A stretch of 64,000 bases of DNA from Balanoglossus misakiensis (taxonomy: Eukaryota; Hemichordata), in assembly GCA_040954595.2 (NCBI GenBank), contig CM082595.2:3658001-3722000 (forward strand). Reading direction: 5' to 3'. Positions 1-12,128 of the stretch are shown here, piece after piece (position 1 is the stretch's first letter; every line of letters begins with the position of its first letter). The translations under genes and the position numbers were made by a program. The notes below the pieces were generated by a model. It was not told the origin of the DNA and ran no database searches. It saw only the letters and a program-made list of their open reading frames with translations.

Positions 1-237
1 CTGTTTTCAACCATTCTTTTTTCGCGATGCTAACAAAATCAGAATTCATTTTAATCCATTGTGTGTCTCCCCAAGAAGATGATATGATGGCTCACGAACT
101 ACATTTTGTAGTCAGTGTCTGAATTCAGCATGCGAGGATCACATTATTGGTCATGGGTGATGTATTATGGCAGGGCAACCTTCAAAAAGCAGGGAAAAAA
201 AATAACAATAATCTTGTTTTTTTGTCTTCTTTTCCAG

Positions 238-3200
238 ACATCCTCCTTCAGCAGTATAACAGATTCCACAATGTCCCTTAATATAATCACGGTAACTCTA
301 AATTTGGGTGAGTATATCTCATTTTGTCTTGCCTTCGCTCTAAAACTCCCATGTACATCCTCTGGTATGGTATGCAAGGTCGCTTGAGAAAAAAAAAAGC
401 ATTTTAGTCTTCTCGTTCTACAAGCATTGGTGCCTTCCCAGTGGACTTGCTAAGTGCCTGAGAACCATGTTTTCTGGATGTGTTTTAAATTTCTCACAGG
501 AGATCGTGTCACAGAGGTTTTACGTACAACCCCCCAAACAAAACAGCAGCCCCAGGCCTCGAGATCTGCCATTTATCAACCCATCAAGGAAAAAAAATCA
601 TATAATATCGGATATTGTTTGGATAGTTCTGTCATGTTTCTTGTAAATGTTTTTCTGAAGCCTGGCAGATCCAGATTCTGATGTTTAGATTTTCATCGCT
701 CCCGTTGTCTGTGTCATCTATTTTCAAATTTTGTAAAATATATATGCCTTGAGTTGAGCTTGTTATGAAATTTGATCTGCATGTGGTACGATGTTGAGCT
801 GGTCTCTTTTACCGTACGACAAGCTGAGCTTTCTTACAAGCAGTGACGGGGGAGTAAAAACACTAAATAATCCATTTTTGACATGGCTAATTTTTCAACA
901 AATGTCATAATTTCGTTTCTTTGATTTTTTTTAGAAAGTTTGCTTTTGTTTCTTCTATCAAATGTGTCAAAGCTGTTTTAGACCATGCTCAGATTCAAAT
1001 ACCACAGTTCACCAACCACTCAATTTGGCTGGTCTAGAAAATTTTCCTAGGCCTGAAAACTTCAGTAGACTGGATCTTGGACCACCAAAATGGTTGGTTC
1101 TTTAAATACTTATCACGATGTCAGTCGTGTCAAATAAATTGTTTCCAAAGAGTCATAAACAAATTTTGTAATCACCATGTTATAAATATCTTGACTGATG
1201 TAAATCATTAAACAATTGGTGAAGAGAGAAGAGTTTTTCATAAGCAATGATCGACCTCTCGTGAGCCCTGTGACATTTTCCCCGTACAACACACCCCCAG
1301 CCCTGATTTATTCCACCTCCCTTTAAACAAAACTTCTAATTATATGTTTCACCTTTCTGTTGTATACACCCCTATTTCACTACAACACTTGGTTGTAACC
1401 ATGTTATTGTTACTGTGTGGAATACACCATTTCTCACAGAAGGGGGATTCCTTCTTCAGATGATTGTGATTCTGGAAATTTTATCAAAAGTGAAAATGAT
1501 TATTAATTGTGAATAACGAGCCATTTAATTTGGGGGAAAAATCACGAAACTTAAAATTAAATCGGACTGAAGTTTCTTTCATTATCAGAAAGTATCACTC
1601 CTTAGCTAATGTCAAATTGTGATAAAAACCTTTGCAGTAGATCACTTTGAAATCACTGGGATAAAAAACTGAGTATTTCTGATTCTGCGGTTGTAGAGTT
1701 ATTGCATGCCCTTGTGACACGCTGTATGGAACCCCAGCTTAAGTGGTTAGCTGGTGTAACATGAGAACGGTGACCAATATGGCAGGCTCTATTTCATTTT
1801 CCAGTCGAGTAGTTCGAGTCCTTTCTCTCGCTGATTGTTTGGAAAATGATACAGCGACAGAGAGCAGTCAGGTACCTGGATGAGATGGTGTAGTCAGAGT
1901 TATGGAGGTGGTTGTCTGTTTTCTCTGAAATCACAATCCATAAATAATTCACTGGACCATCTCAGTTTAACACAGTCAGTTTATTCTAGTTTACACGCAG
2001 TTCGTAATACTGCGAGATTGTCGGTGAAATCAAAATAATTGTGACGTTATTTGGCAAATGAGAAGGGTCCATGCGGCTTCAAATTCAAGGTCACTTTTAG
2101 TTTTAAGCAAAACCCACTGGGGAGATAATCTAATCGGATCTCGTCAGATTGGAAATGCGAGCACAGATGGAGATGGAAGAACCCATATTACCTGCACTTA
2201 TGGGGACCTTGAACCATGCCAGTTCCCACACAGCTGATTGTGAACAGATAATGAAAGAGCCACTCCCCCCTGAGAACTCAGTGATGTAATTCCCGTAGAT
2301 GGGTTAGATGAGTATCTGCATATCATGGGTGCTGAGTGATTGCAGAAGATTGGTTTATGAAAGCCAAAGTTTTCATGTTCTTCCTTTTGTCTTTTTTTTA
2401 CTACCAGATAAAATCAATTTCTTGGGAATCAGTATAGTTGGTCAAAGCAACAAGGGCGGTGATGGTGGTATCTATGTGGGATCCATCATGAAAGGGTAAG
2501 TACTTGATCGCTTTGTTCAGATTTTGTGCCACTAAATGGTGCCGTCATAAATACAGTGCTTCACCAAGTCACAGATTCCAGCATACAGACACAGCTGTTG
2601 GGCCCTTGTTCCATTCAGCTGTGTTGGCGAGTGTGAGGGAACATGTAAAATTGTTTCTGAAGTAGTATTCATATATATCTTCTTCTTTTTTCACCAACAG
2701 AGGTGCAGTCGCAGCCGATGGCAGAATTGAACCCGGTGACATGATTCTGCAAGTAAGTTGTTTCCGCGTTCTCGTTTAACCAAATCGTGTCATTCTGGAG
2801 AAGGATTTTCTACCAGACAGCTTTGTTCTGCACACTTTGGGGCCGTTTGTCATTCGACTACATCAATGTCTGTTACTGCTTCCCACATTTCTTTGCAAGT
2901 TTCATTCATCGATGCACACACTGGTACATGTATGTGTTGCTGTTGCAACCTCTCTTTTTTTCTTACTTCGCAACTTCTCCGTTTTCACTCGTACACCCAT
3001 TCGTCTTTTCCTTCACACACTTTTGCACCCTTCTGCTTTCATCTCTCGTTCATCTTTTGTCTTTTTTCCCCCCTCTCCTTTCTTTTTGTTTCCACTTCTC
3101 TAGGTGAATGATTATAGTTTTGAGAATTTGTCTAATGACGACGCCGTCAGGGTGTTACGCGAAGCTGTAACAACGCCCGGGTGAGTGCGTGACCCCTCAC

Positions 3201-6200
3201 CTTTGACCCCCTTGACCCTTAGTTATAGTTTGTGTGGTTCTTCTTTCTTTCCTCCAATAGGTCAATGAATTAAGTTTTGAAAATATGACAAATGACGATG
3301 CGGTAAGAGTGCTTCGTGAGGTTGTGCAAAAGCCAGGGTGAGTTAGAAGATATTGTCTCCACCTCTGAAAATTGTTCTTCTGTCGAAACGTGCAGTGTCT
3401 GACAGCGATATCGAGCAAGTGGTATTGTCTATTATACCAGTGTGGAGAAATCTATGCTGTCGTCGAAGTTGGGGAGTTAAAGTGTTTTGTTTCTTGTTGA
3501 GAAACGGAAAAATAGCGTGACCGTTCCTTTTTTATCTGTCATGTCTAAAAGTTACGTTTTTTTTCCTTGTTATTCTCATTGCAGACCAATCAAACTGATT
3601 GTAGCCAAGTGTTGGGACCCAGCTCCGAAGGGCTACTTTACAATTCCTAGAAGTAAGTACAATGTTATAGCTCTGTTGCCATTCACTGGTTCTGAAGGAC
3701 GTAAGAATTGTCATAAAACACAAATCAAGTTAACTGAAATATTTCACTCGACATACCACTGTATATAAACAGAGTAACAGCGTAATTTACTCAACATAGC
3801 AAGAGACTCTTTCTCAGTTATCAAAGTATTTTAAAAATGCACGTTCTACTATCAGTTGTGGTGTCTTTCGTTTTGCTGCTAATTACTATTTTAACAGACG
3901 AGCTGCATGAAAAGAATGCGTTGTTTGGCCGTAGTTACAAATCTTGGCATTGATAAGCTGCATGCATGTGATGCAGTGCCTGCTTTGATTCTCTCTGACT
4001 GCACTTAAAATCGTTAATTTAATAATGATCTCTCACTCGTTGCTTTGGTTTGTATGAATGTGTAAACTGCAGCACAGTTGTATTTATATTTTTGTATTTA
4101 TTTAAAAAATTCTAACCATTACACCTGACCTGGTGGCGACTTTCTGAGACCACTTTCACTGCGTGCTTGTTGTTCATATTTTTGCCATTCATGCTGACCA
4201 GAAAGATCTCCCCTTTTCTCTTCTTTTTGCAAATCTTCCTCCTCCCGCTGCTGTTGCTATGGCAACCACCCCAGGCGGATATGAAGGTAAATTGATCTTT
4301 TTCTTACGGGTATGAAGGAAGTCTGTCAAAGCTTACTGCTGTGGGCCAACATCCTTATCATTGTCATATGATGAATCAAAGACACATATTTATTTCATTG
4401 AAAAAAAAATTACAAGAATCATTATTTCATTGTCCTCAATAACTTGTCAGGAAATGCATCCTTTATTTAATAAAATCAAGCCAATTTTACATGAAATGGC
4501 AGTTTCAACCATATACCAGTAGATGGTCCCTCCACTGTCATTCACAACGTCCAACTCACCATGTTCAATGCACCCTATTCCACCCACATTGATCATGGTG
4601 GCATGTTCAGTTGTCTGTAGTGGTAAGCTTTGACATGGTGCCTTTCTGTCCAAAAGCAATCCAGTTTAAGACTCTTCATGAAAAGGGACAAAAATCACCA
4701 TTTTTATTTTACTGGGAAAGATGGTGATTTTTTGTCCCGCCAAAGTCAATCCTACATGGAACCTTGTGCCTGGGGTTGCCATATACTGAACTTCATTCTC
4801 TTGCTGCTTGTTTGAGGTATACTCTGCAGGATTGCACACTCTGGGATTAATCCGGGAATGTGTGAAACCAGCCCTGGAAAGTCTTTGAAATACTTGGAAA
4901 AATGAAATTTATTCCTTCCTAGAAAATCCCGGAAAATTGATTTATTCCCTACACTTTAAGAAAATATTGATAATCATTCATTTCCTGAATAGGTGAACCA
5001 GTCAGACCAATAGATCCTGGTGCTTGGGTAGCTCACACCAATGCTATGAAACGTAAGTTCATCCTATTAGTATTATCCTCTATGATGGAAACATGAATGA
5101 TCATCAGATTGGTCTGCTGATGTTTTTTTATTGGTATCTGTTTGCAGTGTCGATGTTATATTCAGCATCATTCATGCGTTCGTGCACGTTTCTCGAAAGT
5201 AATTTGCGTTTTTCTCTCTTCCGCCAACAGAGTTTGGACGTCCAGGCCCAATAAGTCCCTCTATGACGTCAATGACATCAACCAGTTCCTCCATTAGCAG
5301 TTCTATACCAGAATCAGAACGTAAGTAACAACCCATCATTACCTGTCTGTCCTCCCTCTTCAGCAGTATGGTTTGGTCCAACTCTAATGCAATAGTAAAC
5401 CTGTTCCCAAAAGTCATACTTTACTCATTTACAACCTACTGTCTTTTTATTGTCATCGATAGGTTTTGAAGATTTTGGTCATCTAACTGTTAACAGTGAC
5501 ATGGTAACCGTTGTCAGGGCGATGGCCGCTCCTGATTCAGGTCTTGAAATCCGAGACAGAATGTGGTTAAAAATTACAATTCCCAATGCATTTATAGGTA
5601 AGTGTTGTCATCTTAAAGGGACAAAGTCTCTCTCCAGCTGCCCCTTTTCCATTAATTATGTTTGATACAAGACACCATTTATGTTAATGTACATGTGGAT
5701 ATATAGTGAATCAATGATCAACAACACACAACTTCCATCCTGTTTGTATGATATGAGAGTAAAAACTCGCCCAAAATGAATAAATGGTAAAGAACGATTA
5801 TTCGTTTTGGCGAGTTTTTTCACTCTCCTGTTTATAAGGGGGATGGAAGTTGTGTGTGGTTAAACGTTCATTCACTATATATCCACATGTAGAATAACAA
5901 ACGGTGTCTTGTATCAAATATAATTAATGTAAAAAAGGGCAGCGAGAGAGAGACTTTGTCCCTTTAAAAATGGCCCCAGCTGTTTGTGCCAAGAGTGAAA
6001 ACTTCTAAAGGCCAATAACATTTTCCAACTTAGTGTGGTTCTTAAAATTGTAATTAATAAAATTGTGCAAATATTTTTTTTTTCTCTCCCCAGGTTCCGA
6101 TTTAGTAGAGTGGTTATATTCTCATGTGGAAGGTTTCACCGATCGACGGGAAGCTCGAAAATATGCCTGTAATTTGTTAAAAGCTGGTTACATTCGACAT

Positions 6201-9058
6201 ACAGTTAATAAAATTACATTCTCAGAACAGTGTTACTATATTTTCGGTGACCTCTGTGGAAGTAAGTACCAGTTTAGTTTTGTTTGTTGTTTTTTTAATC
6301 GACTAGATCAATGTGGAGGTTTTGTACAAATGGTCATTTTCTTGAAATGATGTCATCATTTGTGATAGTTTACAACAACAACAAATTTCGAGACGCATAC
6401 CTTTAATTAATGAATTTAGATTATGAAAGGTATGAGATTATGAAAATATTGCAAAATATTACTCTATTGTCTCAAAATTTCTTCTGTAGAATATTTTTCT
6501 ACGTGTTTTGAGTCCAGCTTATTGTTTCTTTCCTCCAGTGCCTCTCCTCGAATCTCTGACATTCCATCACTAAGCAACGTGTTCGCTCTCTCTCTCCTCC
6601 ACAGACATGGCTTCCCTGTCATTAAACGATGACGGCACAGAGGCCGACCAGGACACCCTGGCGCCGCTGCCCACCGCACCGTGGATGGGGCCCGGCCCGC
6701 TACCCATACCCGGCTACGGAGGTAACTATACGCCACAGACCGCAGGCTATAACCAAATGCCACAGAGTTTTGATAACGCCAGCTATACTAGCTTTGGCAA
6801 TGGCAGCATAGGCAGTGGCAGCCCTGGTAAGCGAATGTTACCCTTTAACTTTTGAACTTTCACCTCCCTCATTAACATAAATGTGTTCATTAACATAAAG
6901 CTGTGACTTGACTTTGATGAGTGGCTGATTAAAAGACGAAAAAATTTGCGATTAAAATAACTAGCCTTCACCACCGTTTTCTGCTAAATGTTGTCCGTAT
7001 AGCCTGTTTATAATGTAACCAGTTTTGTTGGTGAATAAACTGGATTAAAACAAATTAACTCGTGATAAAAATTGATGGCCAGTTTTTTCAGTGTGTGTAT
7101 CATGAAACTTGCACCGATTTTTGAGTGTATGGTTACACCTGGCGTTTCCTGATATCAGTGACCGGAAAAAAACTGGTAGCTGGTCCAACTAACCATACAC
7201 AGCAGTTTCCTCCCACCCCCACGTAACTGTTTTGAACTTTGCCTGTGCCCCTCCCCTTTTGGAATCTTCCGTAAACCCTGTAAGCTATTGTAGGATTAGA
7301 CCAACCAAGATTTTGTGAAGTAGAATATAATATACGTTTTATTTGTATGGCCCCATTGGAAATCTACTTCAGTATAATGAATATTTCAACTTTGATTATG
7401 CGCCCAGGTTGTCCACCACAAAGTCAAGTCATGGCAGTGTCTGTGTTTTTTATTTCATCCCAACCATATCATGCTGTGTTTATGGCTGAGAAGTTGATGT
7501 GAAAATCTCTTTTGCTCAACATTCCAACATAATTGACAGCATTGCTCGTGGAACGTGTGTCTCAGTCGACGTGTTGTCTTTGTATGTGTCCCACTGGTGA
7601 CTAACGTCATCTATTTAATTGAGAAAATAAATGTCCAGTTTCATATCTGTGTTTTGAAGTCCACTGATTCGTATTTTTTGAAAATAAAAGAAATATTGGA
7701 AGGATGCAATGCTGTGTCCGTATTCATCAAAGAAATAATGAAACGTGTTATTGATGGTTGCCTGTTTTGCATTCATTTCCCTGCGTGCATGGAACACCTG
7801 TAATGTTTGACAGAGGGGGAAGCCTGACAAGAAGTTAGTCAAAAATTTTGTCTCCACGGTGACGCTTTGTCACCTGACTGTGCACAGCCAATCAGTGACC
7901 GGGGTCACCAGTGTGTCACAACTGCTCTGTTGACGTGATTATTTTGACAACAGGAATTTGGATGCATTTTTTTCTCTCTGAGAAATTGAAATGTGTTATT
8001 ATGGAATCCTGAAAGATGTTGCTAACAAATGTACAAGAAAATAAAATTTACCTAAAAAACCAGTCACTGATTTGCTATTATGCTAATTTTATATAATTGC
8101 ATGATAGTAAGTCCGATGATGTCATATTTGTATCATTTCCACTACACGACTACAGAAGGCGCTATTTTGCTCAAAATACAGCCTATTAATTTTGTTGTTG
8201 ATTAAAAGACATTGGAAGATACACATTTTATGATTTCAAACATCCCATCATAACATCATTTCAGTAACAGGCATTTCATGTGTACTTGTGTGATCATCTC
8301 ATCTGTTATAGTCAACAAGTGAATATGAACGCGCCCAGAAGTTCCCACACACTCATACACACACATTTGCTCATAACGTAAATGATTGTGTAGTTCGTAC
8401 GGACTAGTTGGTCTCAATATTAGTGATTTTTTTCTTTGCTTTGAGCATTGTGTTAAAATTTCAGTCTGTTATAGTGGTTAGAAATGTTGCATCACGAAGT
8501 GTCGAAGCCATTCTCAAAATATCAAATTGTTTTTAATAAAATTTACTTCAAGACTGTCACATATTGTATGTAGATAATGTACTCCTATTTTGTTCTTGTC
8601 CAAACATGCATGGCTTTAAAATTTGACCCCCGCAACATTTATTTTGAACATAAGTCGATGTTGTTGTTCATCACAAGAAGTATAAAGAAACAAACAAAAA
8701 GTGTTCGTGTTTGGTACAGCTTGCACTCATGGGCGAGGAAGAATAGTTAAGTTGTTTTGGAGGTTTTAGCTATCAGGAGTCTCAATTCTTTTTCTTTTTC
8801 CGACTTGCAGGCAGCAGCGGTTCGAACCACAGTCAGGAAAAAGAACGGCGAAGCAGTCGCAAAGGCAGCTCAGGGGCCGGCAGTGGCAGTGAATGTGAAG
8901 TCGTCCCGCTGGCACGAAGTCGGACTGCTAGTCGAGACGAACTTCCCCTTCCACCTCCGCGAAACATTGGCTCAGTGCCAGAGGACGTGGGTGGCAGTCG
9001 GCAGTCTTTCCGTATGGCTATGGGAAATCCATGTGAATTCTTTGTGGATGTTATGTAA
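238..9058 (+). CDS. dvl: Dishevelled (Wnt pathway scaffold), 3' part; 5' exons lie outside the window
   Basis: Cytoplasmic scaffold that links Frizzled to beta-catenin and planar-polarity signalling. Exons seen: 238-307, 2408-2495, 2701-2752, then either 3104-3180 or 3261-3337, then 3585-3652, 4993-5052, 5231-5320, 5463-5597, 6094-6261, 6605-6826 and 8811-9058; all phases join. Exons 1-5 encode the PDZ domain ([51 protein letters not shown]). Exons 5463-6261 encode the DEP domain ([49 protein letters not shown]). The last exon carries a Ser/Arg-rich stretch and the family's conserved C-terminus [12 protein letters not shown] followed by TAA. The DIX-domain exons must lie upstream of base 1. 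Vertebrates have three paralogues; which one, if any, this corresponds to cannot be told. Identification is certain; exon edges are read by eye. Confidence 0.96.
3104..3180 (+). other. dvl: Alternative PDZ exon A of Dishevelled
   Basis: A 77-nt exon flanked by CTCTAG and GTGAGT. It encodes [20 protein letters not shown] followed by AVTTPG, the strand and alpha-B helix that line the PDZ peptide groove. Its length is not a multiple of three and it is followed 80 nt later by a second, equally long version of the same exon. Confidence 0.88.
3261..3337 (+). other. dvl: Alternative PDZ exon B of Dishevelled
   Basis: A 77-nt exon flanked by CAATAG and GTGAGT. It encodes [20 protein letters not shown] followed by VVQKPG, the same PDZ segment as exon A. 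Both exons enter in phase 0 and leave in phase 2. Using both, or neither, would shift the frame, so the arrangement implies mutually exclusive use. It is in frame and without stop codons, so it is not an obvious dead copy. Confidence 0.88.
4275..4286 (+). other. Possible 12-nt microexon of Dishevelled
   Basis: GCGGATATGAAG is bounded by a pyrimidine-rich tract ending in CCCCAG and by GTAAAT. It keeps phase 1 on both sides, so it would insert four residues (read with the neighbours as S-G-Y-E-G) between the PDZ domain and the VRPIDPGAW linker. Short splice-flanked strings occur by chance, so this is tentative. Confidence 0.3.
5613..5967. mobile_element. 355-bp inverted-repeat (MITE-like) element in a Dishevelled intron
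   Basis: The two halves are reverse complements: the left end reads TTAAAGGGACAAAGTCTCTC and the right end GAGACTTTGTCCCTTTAA, and inner segments around ACATGTGGATATATAGTGAA and AACTTCCATCC also pair. It has no coding capacity. TTAA at both ends would fit a piggyBac-type target, though this is inferred. It begins only 15 nt after the end of the preceding DEP exon. Confidence 0.8.
6827..8810 (+). other. Long last intron of Dishevelled
   Basis: Almost 2 kb between the C-terminal-region exon and the final exon. It is AT-rich with no coherent exon or repeat family that I could recognise. Confidence 0.6.
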
Positions 9059-9220
9059 ATGTAGTCTTTGACAGAAAAACATTTTTTTTTTTTTGACGAG
9101 TACATATTGTCTAACATGCCTGCAGGGCATTTTTCCAAAAAATTGCACCAGCTCCATTGTAGCGCGAAAGAGAGAGAGAGAGAGAGAAAAAAAATTGTTT
9201 GCATGTTTCAGAACAGATTT

Positions 9221-9314
9221 TTAACCCTTTTGCCCCTACAACCCTGTATATGGGTCCAACCGCTCCATTGAAAACAATGGGACTGAACCATTATGGCAAC
9301 AGTGAAAGGGTTAA
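9221..9314. mobile_element. TTAACCC-type short inverted-repeat element, copy 1
   Basis: A 94-bp element with ends TTAACCCTTTTGCC and GTGAAAGGGTTAA and the shared core GGTCCAAC, GAAAACAATGG. It is one of five related copies in the window and has no coding capacity. Confidence 0.75.
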
Positions 9315-10321
9315 AGAGAGTAAAAAAAAAACAGTAGTAAGACAAGTCTGCTGTGTCTGTCGGCTAGTGTACAGTAACAATTTCTTGTGTGGAACCAGAA
9401 GAGTGTAGTAGTGTCATATGCAAGATTTTCCGGGAAAAACCCTCGGTGGATTAATGGCTTCGCTGAAGCGACAGAACGAGAAGAAAGAGAAAAGCAGAGG
9501 GGAAACGCGAACATCACCATCCTGTTCATCACTGCACCAACCAATACCGTCTTCGAAAACCCAGTCAGTTCAACCCAAAACCCACAGACCCACTCCCTGC
9601 TATTTTAGTTGGCAAAGAGCGCTTAACCATGGTAATGAACACCACCATGGAATCTATGCAACCTATTTGCCAAAAAAAGAAATAATATATTGTGGAACAG
9701 GAAGTGTAATAGTTGAAAAAATTAAAATCTGGAACTTGCATGGTTTAAATGTCAACTCATTATATGTTATGCACAGTCTTTTTTTGTTGTTATTAGTAGT
9801 AACCAAGGCAACACGACTCGGTATAGCAGTAACTGTTGCAATAGCAACAGGCTCCTGCTGCATTTGACTAACAGTTGAATAATTGTGAGAGAAATTTGAG
9901 GTTTTTAGGAAAGTCTTAAATATTTTGAGATGTTTTTAGTGTTATTTAAAGATCAATATCTTTCTTCCTTCATAAGGACATACAGACTCTTTCAATTCTG
10001 TTTTTAGGCCACTTGACCATGGAAATGCATTTCTAGGGGGGTATTTTGAAATTTTATTTTCAAAACCAGCCTAGGTCTTTCAGTTGAAGGTGCCTATTGT
10101 AGTGATTTGATTATTTACCCAAAGAAGTGGCAATGTCTGTCTTGAACTTGAAAAAAAATCAAGGGAAGAGGTGTCTCCAGTTTTCAGCCCTGGGGGAGGG
10201 GAGGCAAGGAGGGGGGGATCCTGTCCAGAAGGTCCAGATGGAGCAAGTCTTGGAAGGAGCCATTGGGACTTAAAAGATGGGTTTAGAGCATTATATACTT
10301 AGAGTCTTGCATGCACTGTCA

Positions 10322-10414
10322 TTAACCCTTTCACCCCCAGTTCCCTCTATAGAGGTCCAACATTACCATAGAAAACAATGGAGTTGGACCAAACCATTGT
10401 GGTGAAAGGGTTAA
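10322..10414. mobile_element. TTAACCC-type short inverted-repeat element, copy 2
   Basis: A 93-bp copy with the best preserved ends: TTAACCCTTTCACC and GGTGAAAGGGTTAA. The inside is also largely self-complementary around CCTCTATAGAGG and CCATTGT. Confidence 0.8.
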
Positions 10415-11308
10415 ATCTGTCCACTTATATCGCCACTCTGTAGACGTATTCCAAATAGTGAAACATTCATTCATCAATTATATTTTTTAAAAAGGGGGGT
10501 TTTGAAAACTTGTATATTGGAACAAAATTGTGTATCAGTCTCTGGCAAAGGCTTAATGAGAATCTGTTTTATTTTCAAAATATCAATAGAATGTTGGATG
10601 TATTTCAGATTATAGATTAAATTTCAGACTTCTATAGACAAAAATTTTGCCAGTTGATCTCAGAAAGAAAAAAAAACGTCTGGAGAATCAGGGGAGTTTG
10701 TAGGGAATTATGCACACTGGTATTTATTATGCTATTAACAAAAGTGGTCTGTATTTTTAACATGGAATTTAAGGGGAGAAAAAAAACACTGGAAGTTTTG
10801 GTTTCTCTGGTGCAGACAAGCAGCTGTATGTTGTTTACCGCTTCTTGGTCCCAGGAGAGATTAAGCGAACGAATCAGAAGTAAGAATAGATTTGGTAAAT
10901 TCTGTGGTGGCATATCAGTGAACCTAACCATTCGCGTGATTGGACAAGAGAATCATGTATATTTGCATGTGCGCTGGTTTCAGACTCGGCCCACATAATT
11001 GTACTGATTTCAGATTTATATAGGTGTTTACTCGAACCTGACTTGTGTAGAAAAGTAAAGCAAGTGTGTGTATATGTGTCCTCTGAATTAATTATTCATG
11101 GCTATATTCTCATTGCTAGTGAGCATCGGCATTTGTATTACGAGAAATGTCACTCATTATAAAAGCATTTCATCCGTATTTATAGAGTTCATGGTCAAGT
11201 GTAGACATCCTTAGACTGTCTTTTTCCTGTTAGTGCTATGGCCCATGCGATGAATTTGTGTTGTACAGATCCAGAAAAAAATCCCCCTTGCTCTTTTTAT
11301 GTGACATT

Positions 11309-11591
11309 CACATGGTACTGGTTGTGTTATCACATGCGAGAACAGTGCTGATCACATGATCGGCGCATGTCGGGCATGTGATGCTCACATGGAAGGTACC
11401 TGGTGTTGGGTTTGTCCTTTGTCACGCGTGCTGCACGTGCTAATCACATGAGCAGCACACGCGACTTCACACACAGTGATCTTCACGAAGACTTGTGTGT
11501 TGCATGTGACAATCACATGACAACTCTAAAATCATGCGACATTCACATGATAGTCATGTGGTGTTCACGTGCACGACTCGTTGATCACATG
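11309..11591. promoter_or_regulatory. Dense cluster of CACATG E-boxes / TCACATGA M-boxes
   Basis: Eleven CACATG or CATGTG hexamers and two CACGTG hexamers lie within 283 bp. Five of them are the full palindrome-like octamer TCACATGA (about 11352, 11444, 11513, 11543, 11585). This octamer is the recognition form favoured by MITF/TFE-type bHLH-zipper factors. It lies between Dishevelled and POM121. A regulatory role is inferred; the enrichment is directly visible. Confidence 0.5.
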
Positions 11592-12122
11592 ACTGATATC
11601 TAGTCCCCCCCATCGCCCTCAAACTCACCAAAATGTCAGGTCAAAACGCAATTAACAATTATTTATCAATTTGTCATCGCCGACAGCTTTTTATTTCGTT
11701 TTATTTATTTTATGATTTTTGTAGAATGGAACATTAAAAGGCAAGAGGGGATAACAATAAATTCATTTTGTGTGGCCCTTGTATGTTAAATTGTAAATTA
11801 AGTTTATTCATATGTCTTTGTGTCATCCTAGCATCTCACATTGTAATTAAGCACATTTCTATTTCTTGATCTCTGCTCACTCTTTTTAAAAAGTTTATTT
11901 TAAACAATTTGTAAAGCGTATAATAGCAAAAATACCTGACAGTATTTTATTCACACTTCCTTTATGAAGATTTCCAGCCCCTCGAAATTGTTTTCTTTCC
12001 TTTCTTTTTTTTTGCAAAAATATTGTCAAAGTTTTAAAAAAAAATGAGGGACTATGGTATGGAATCACCCGTAACTTCTCTGTGTTTTTTAAAAATAGAG
12101 AGCTGTGAAAGATTTGTTGTAC

Positions 12123-12128
12123 AATAAA
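12123..12128 (+). terminator. Candidate poly(A) signal of Dishevelled
   Basis: AATAAA followed about 20-30 nt later by a TG/T-rich stretch (GGTTGTCTGTTGTTATTT). It is about 3.06 kb after the stop codon. Confidence 0.45.

Larger units (their letters stand above)
9059..12128 (+). other. Probable Dishevelled 3' UTR and downstream region
   Basis: About 3 kb without a credible coding exon. It holds a run of T and a GA repeat near 9080-9190, two copies of the TTAACCC inverted-repeat element, the CACATG cluster at 11309-11591, and a candidate poly(A) signal at 12123. Open frames here (for example 9418-9867) lack any recognisable domain. Confidence 0.5.

Noticed and set aside
2758-3111. Open frames over the pyrimidine-rich intron before PDZ exon A
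   Set aside because: They span the intron and its polypyrimidine tract, and the true exon reads in another frame.
9418-9867. Open frame of about 150 codons after Dishevelled
   Set aside because: No domain or splice context, composition typical of UTR, and it lies between the Dishevelled stop and its poly(A) signal.
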